Source of the DNA: Peribacillus saganii
Lineage (GTDB): Bacteria > Bacillota > Bacilli > Bacillales > DSM-1321
Length of the DNA stretch: 64,000 nucleotides
Assembly (NCBI RefSeq): GCF_003429095.1
Contig: NZ_QVTE01000016.1
Location: 62,001-126,000, forward strand
Direction of reading: 5' to 3'
Numbering within the stretch: position 1 is the stretch's first letter; each line of letters begins with the position of its first letter. Under the pieces are notes generated by a model that saw only the letters and a program-made list of their open reading frames with translations, did no database searches and had not been told where the DNA came from. Positions 61,912-64,000 of the stretch are shown piece after piece. A program made the position numbers and the translations under genes.

Positions 61912-62949
61912 TTGAAAAGAATATTAAAAAAAGGAATGCTATTATCAATATTTGTTGCACTATCAATACTTGGTGCTGCATGCAGTGGTGGTGGAAACAA
62001 GGTAACTTCCACCAATTCACCAACAGAGACTGAAAAACCTGCTGAACGCACATCTCCCGGAAGCAGTGAAGCAATTTCCATTGTAACTGGAGCAACTAGT
62101 GGTACTTACTATCCACTTGGTGGGGGAATAGGTAAAGCACTTAACGGTGCAGGAATTGGCGTAAATGCTACTGTAGAATCCACTGGGGGATCTAATGAAA
62201 ATGTTCGTTTGTTGGGACAAGGTGAAGCAGAAATTGGATTCACAGAAACTGGTATAGCCTACTACGGTTATGAAGGTATTGAGATGTTTAAGGACAACAA
62301 GTTTGATAACCTACGTGGAATTATGTCCTTATATGCCAACCTAATGCAAACAGTCGTTATGAAGGATTCAGGTATTCAAAGTTATGCTGATTTGAAAGGA
62401 AAGACTGTAGCGATAGGTATTCAGGGGAGCTCATCTGCTTTGAACATGCAGTTAGTACTTAAGGAGTACGGGCTGTCTTTGGGTGATATCAAACCTCAAT
62501 TTGTTAGCTATTCGGAAGGTGTTACTATGCTTAAAGACGGTCAGATTGATGCGGTTATGATCGATTCAGGCATTCCGAATTCTGCTGTTACTGATATTAC
62601 TACTCAACATGACGTGAATATTTTACCGATTGAAGAAGAAAAGATCAAATCATTGGTTTCTAAATATCCTTACTTCTCAAACATGGTCATCATCCCAAAG
62701 GGAACATATGAAGGCATCGACGTTGATGTACCTACGGCAGGTGCCAAGGTTATGCTAGTAACTCATGCAGGGGTATCTGAAGAAATGGTTTATAAATTAA
62801 CGAAAACCATTTTTGAAAAGAAAGAAGAGATTATAAAGATCCATCCGCGTGGTGATAGTATTGACTTGAAAACTGCTACTGATGGTATGTCTATTCCGTT
62901 GCATCCAGGTGCTGAGAAATACCTAAGAGAACAAGGTGCTATAAAATAG
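61912..62949 (+). CDS. TAXI-family TRAP transporter solute-binding lipoprotein
   Basis: A 345-residue protein starting at TTG 61912 after TTAGGAGGG. It has a lipoprotein signal (LLSIFVALSILGAAC) and a Thr/Ser/Glu-rich tether up to about residue 55. The binding domain begins AISIVTGATSGTYYPLGGGI, the TAXI hallmark, with GEAEIGFTETGIAYYGYEG and LKGKTVAIGIQGSSSALNMQ. TAXI proteins related to glutamate-binding members are known, which fits the downstream aminotransferase, but the ligand is not proven. Confidence 0.94.
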   Translation: MKRILKKGMLLSIFVALSILGAACSGGGNKVTSTNSPTETEKPAERTSPGSSEAISIVTGATSGTYYPLGGGIGKALNGAGIGVNATVESTGGSNENVRLLGQGEAEIGFTETGIAYYGYEGIEMFKDNKFDNLRGIMSLYANLMQTVVMKDSGIQSYADLKGKTVAIGIQGSSSALNMQLVLKEYGLSLGDIKPQFVSYSEGVTMLKDGQIDAVMIDSGIPNSAVTDITTQHDVNILPIEEEKIKSLVSKYPYFSNMVIIPKGTYEGIDVDVPTAGAKVMLVTHAGVSEEMVYKLTKTIFEKKEEIIKIHPRGDSIDLKTATDGMSIPLHPGAEKYLREQGAIK

Positions 62950-62960
62950 ATTTGTAAATG

Positions 62961-62986
62961 GAAGCACGGTGCCTCAACCGTGCTTC
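62961..62986 (+). terminator. Intercistronic hairpin, possible partial terminator
   Basis: GAAGCACGGT (62961-62970), loop GCCTCA, ACCGTGCTTC (62977-62986): a perfect 10-bp stem, followed only by TTCT. It may protect the binding-protein mRNA end so that this gene is expressed more than the rest, as is common for solute-binding proteins. Confidence 0.6.
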
Positions 62987-63016
62987 TTCTAAATAAGAGA
63001 GAAGAGGTGCTTGTAA

Positions 63017-64000
63017 ATGGGAGAGATTGTAATGAATAGTTCGGTGCCAGGACCAAGATCTATACAGCTTAAGCAAGAAAGAGAAGAAGCTGTACCACAA
63101 GCCCTAGCGAATGCGACTTCGATTTTTGCAAAGAAAGCATACGGTGCGCTCCTTACCGATATGGATGGGAACACCTTTATTGATTTTGCGGGTTCAATTG
63201 GTGCCCTAAATGTGGGTCACTGTCCGCCTAAAGTTGTAGAATCAATAAAAGCACAATTAGACTCTTTTATACATACCTGTTTTCATGTAGTTATGTATGA
63301 ATCCTATATTAAGCTGGCCCAACAGCTAAATGAATTGGTACCCGGAAAGTGGCAGAAGAAAACGGCACTATTCAACAGTGGTGCAGAAGGAGTAGAAAAT
63401 GCGATAAAAATTGCCAGATACTACACAAAAAGAAGAGGTATCGTATCATTTGAACGCGGATTCCATGGGCGAACACATTTGACTATGACTCTAACTAGTA
63501 AAGTAAAACCTTACAAATACGGTTTTGGTCCACTTGCCACCGACACGTACCGCATGCCATATCCTTATTACTACCGCTCTGAGCTTCCGCGGCCAGAAGC
63601 AGACCGAAATGCGCTTAGACAGTTTGAACGCCTATTTAGTATGGAAATTGCACCGGAGGATATTGCAGCGGTAGTTATTGAACCGATCCAAGGTGAAGGT
63701 GGTTTCGTTATCCCGTCGAAGGAATTTCTGCAAGGAGTTAAGGGAATTTGTGAAAAGCATGGTATTTTACTTATTGCCGATGAAATTCAAACCGGCTTTG
63801 GACGCACGGGTAAAATGTTCGCCGTTGAGCATTTCGATATTGAACCAGATTTAATGGTCATGTCTAAATCGTTGGCAGCTGGTGTTCCACTTAGTGCTGT
63901 TACTGGGCGAGCGGTTATAATGGATTCGCTGCAGAAAAAGGAGCTTGGCGGTACGTTGGGAGGAAGCCCTCTCGCTTGTGCTGCTGCTTTGGCCGTAATT
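63017..64000 (+). CDS. Class-III PLP aminotransferase, 4-aminobutyrate-aminotransferase-like (partial)
   Basis: The frame starts at ATG 63017 (GAAGAGGTGCTTGTAA upstream) and runs off the right edge after 328 residues; the family is about 430-450 long. Visible motifs are NSGAEGVENAIKIARYYTKR (phosphate site), SFERGFHGRTHLTM, VVIEPIQGEGGFVIP, LIADEIQTGFGRTGKMFA (the PLP Asp) and MSKSLAAGVPLSAVTGR (Lys Schiff base in SKSLAAG). It is closest to GabT-type enzymes that move the amino group from 4-aminobutyrate or similar omega-amino acids to 2-oxoglutarate. It is coupled to the TRAP uptake genes. Confidence 0.9.
   Translation, partial: MGEIVMNSSVPGPRSIQLKQEREEAVPQALANATSIFAKKAYGALLTDMDGNTFIDFAGSIGALNVGHCPPKVVESIKAQLDSFIHTCFHVVMYESYIKLAQQLNELVPGKWQKKTALFNSGAEGVENAIKIARYYTKRRGIVSFERGFHGRTHLTMTLTSKVKPYKYGFGPLATDTYRMPYPYYYRSELPRPEADRNALRQFERLFSMEIAPEDIAAVVIEPIQGEGGFVIPSKEFLQGVKGICEKHGILLIADEIQTGFGRTGKMFAVEHFDIEPDLMVMSKSLAAGVPLSAVTGRAVIMDSLQKKELGGTLGGSPLACAAALAVI

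Overview
The window looks like the chromosome of a low-GC, spore-forming member of the Bacillaceae (Bacillus/Cytobacillus/Mesobacillus-like). Reasons: strong Shine-Dalgarno sites, frequent TTG/GTG starts, a Spo0E-like phosphatase, the conserved neighbourhood yneF - ccdA - yneI - ccdC, a cysL regulator divergent from cysJI, CarD, and Bacillus-type LexA and GlnR/TnrA operators. No species can be named from the sequence alone.

Region 1 (1-25.7 kb) is most of a prophage, cut at its left edge. Terminase, portal, scaffold, coat, small connector genes, a tail hub, a beta-helix tail spike, fibre genes, two very large internal or ejection-type proteins, holin and amidase follow in order on the + strand. 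No tape measure, tail tube or sheath is seen, which suggests a short-tailed (podovirus-like) phage. Three reading frames are disrupted in notable ways. The hub gene is split by a 2.7 kb cassette holding the tail spike and an inverted gene. A muralytic M23/transglycosylase domain is reachable only by a -1 shift at A AAT TTT. The largest protein is also joined to its N-terminal part by a -1 shift at a run of A. After the lysis genes come a lipoprotein and an XRE repressor on the - strand. Next is a compact + strand module: FtsK-type translocase, Replic_Relax protein, VirB2-like membrane protein, several tiny genes and a membrane-anchored M23 peptidase. The right end holds an uncharacterised 304-residue protein and an SOS-box-controlled YolD gene. 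Just beyond lies the 3' end of a yneF-like gene with no 5' end, the probable junction with host DNA.

Region 2 (25.7-45.2 kb) is host chromosome: small unknown genes, a CuA-type lipoprotein, a decayed membrane-protein gene, a heterodimeric ABC exporter, a Spo0E-like gene, ccdA-yneI-ccdC, yceI, a cold-shock gene with a second decayed copy, carD, a GNAT acetyltransferase, and cysL divergent from cysJI (sulfite reductase).

Region 3 (45.2-53.8 kb) has an unknown gene, an SOS-box-led structured segment with a terminator and no clear gene, two PAS histidine kinases flanking a chemoreceptor, a decayed malate:quinone oxidoreductase start, and a glutamine synthetase with a clean sigma-A promoter and a GlnR/TnrA box over its transcription start.

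Region 4 (53.8-64 kb) is a patch of insertion-sequence debris (IS4-like, IS630-like and IS256-like remnants) and a GH18 fragment, mixed with an intact alpha/beta hydrolase and a DUF4256 gene. It ends with an uptake and catabolism cluster: IclR regulator, fused TRAP permease, TAXI binding lipoprotein and a class-III aminotransferase that runs off the right edge.
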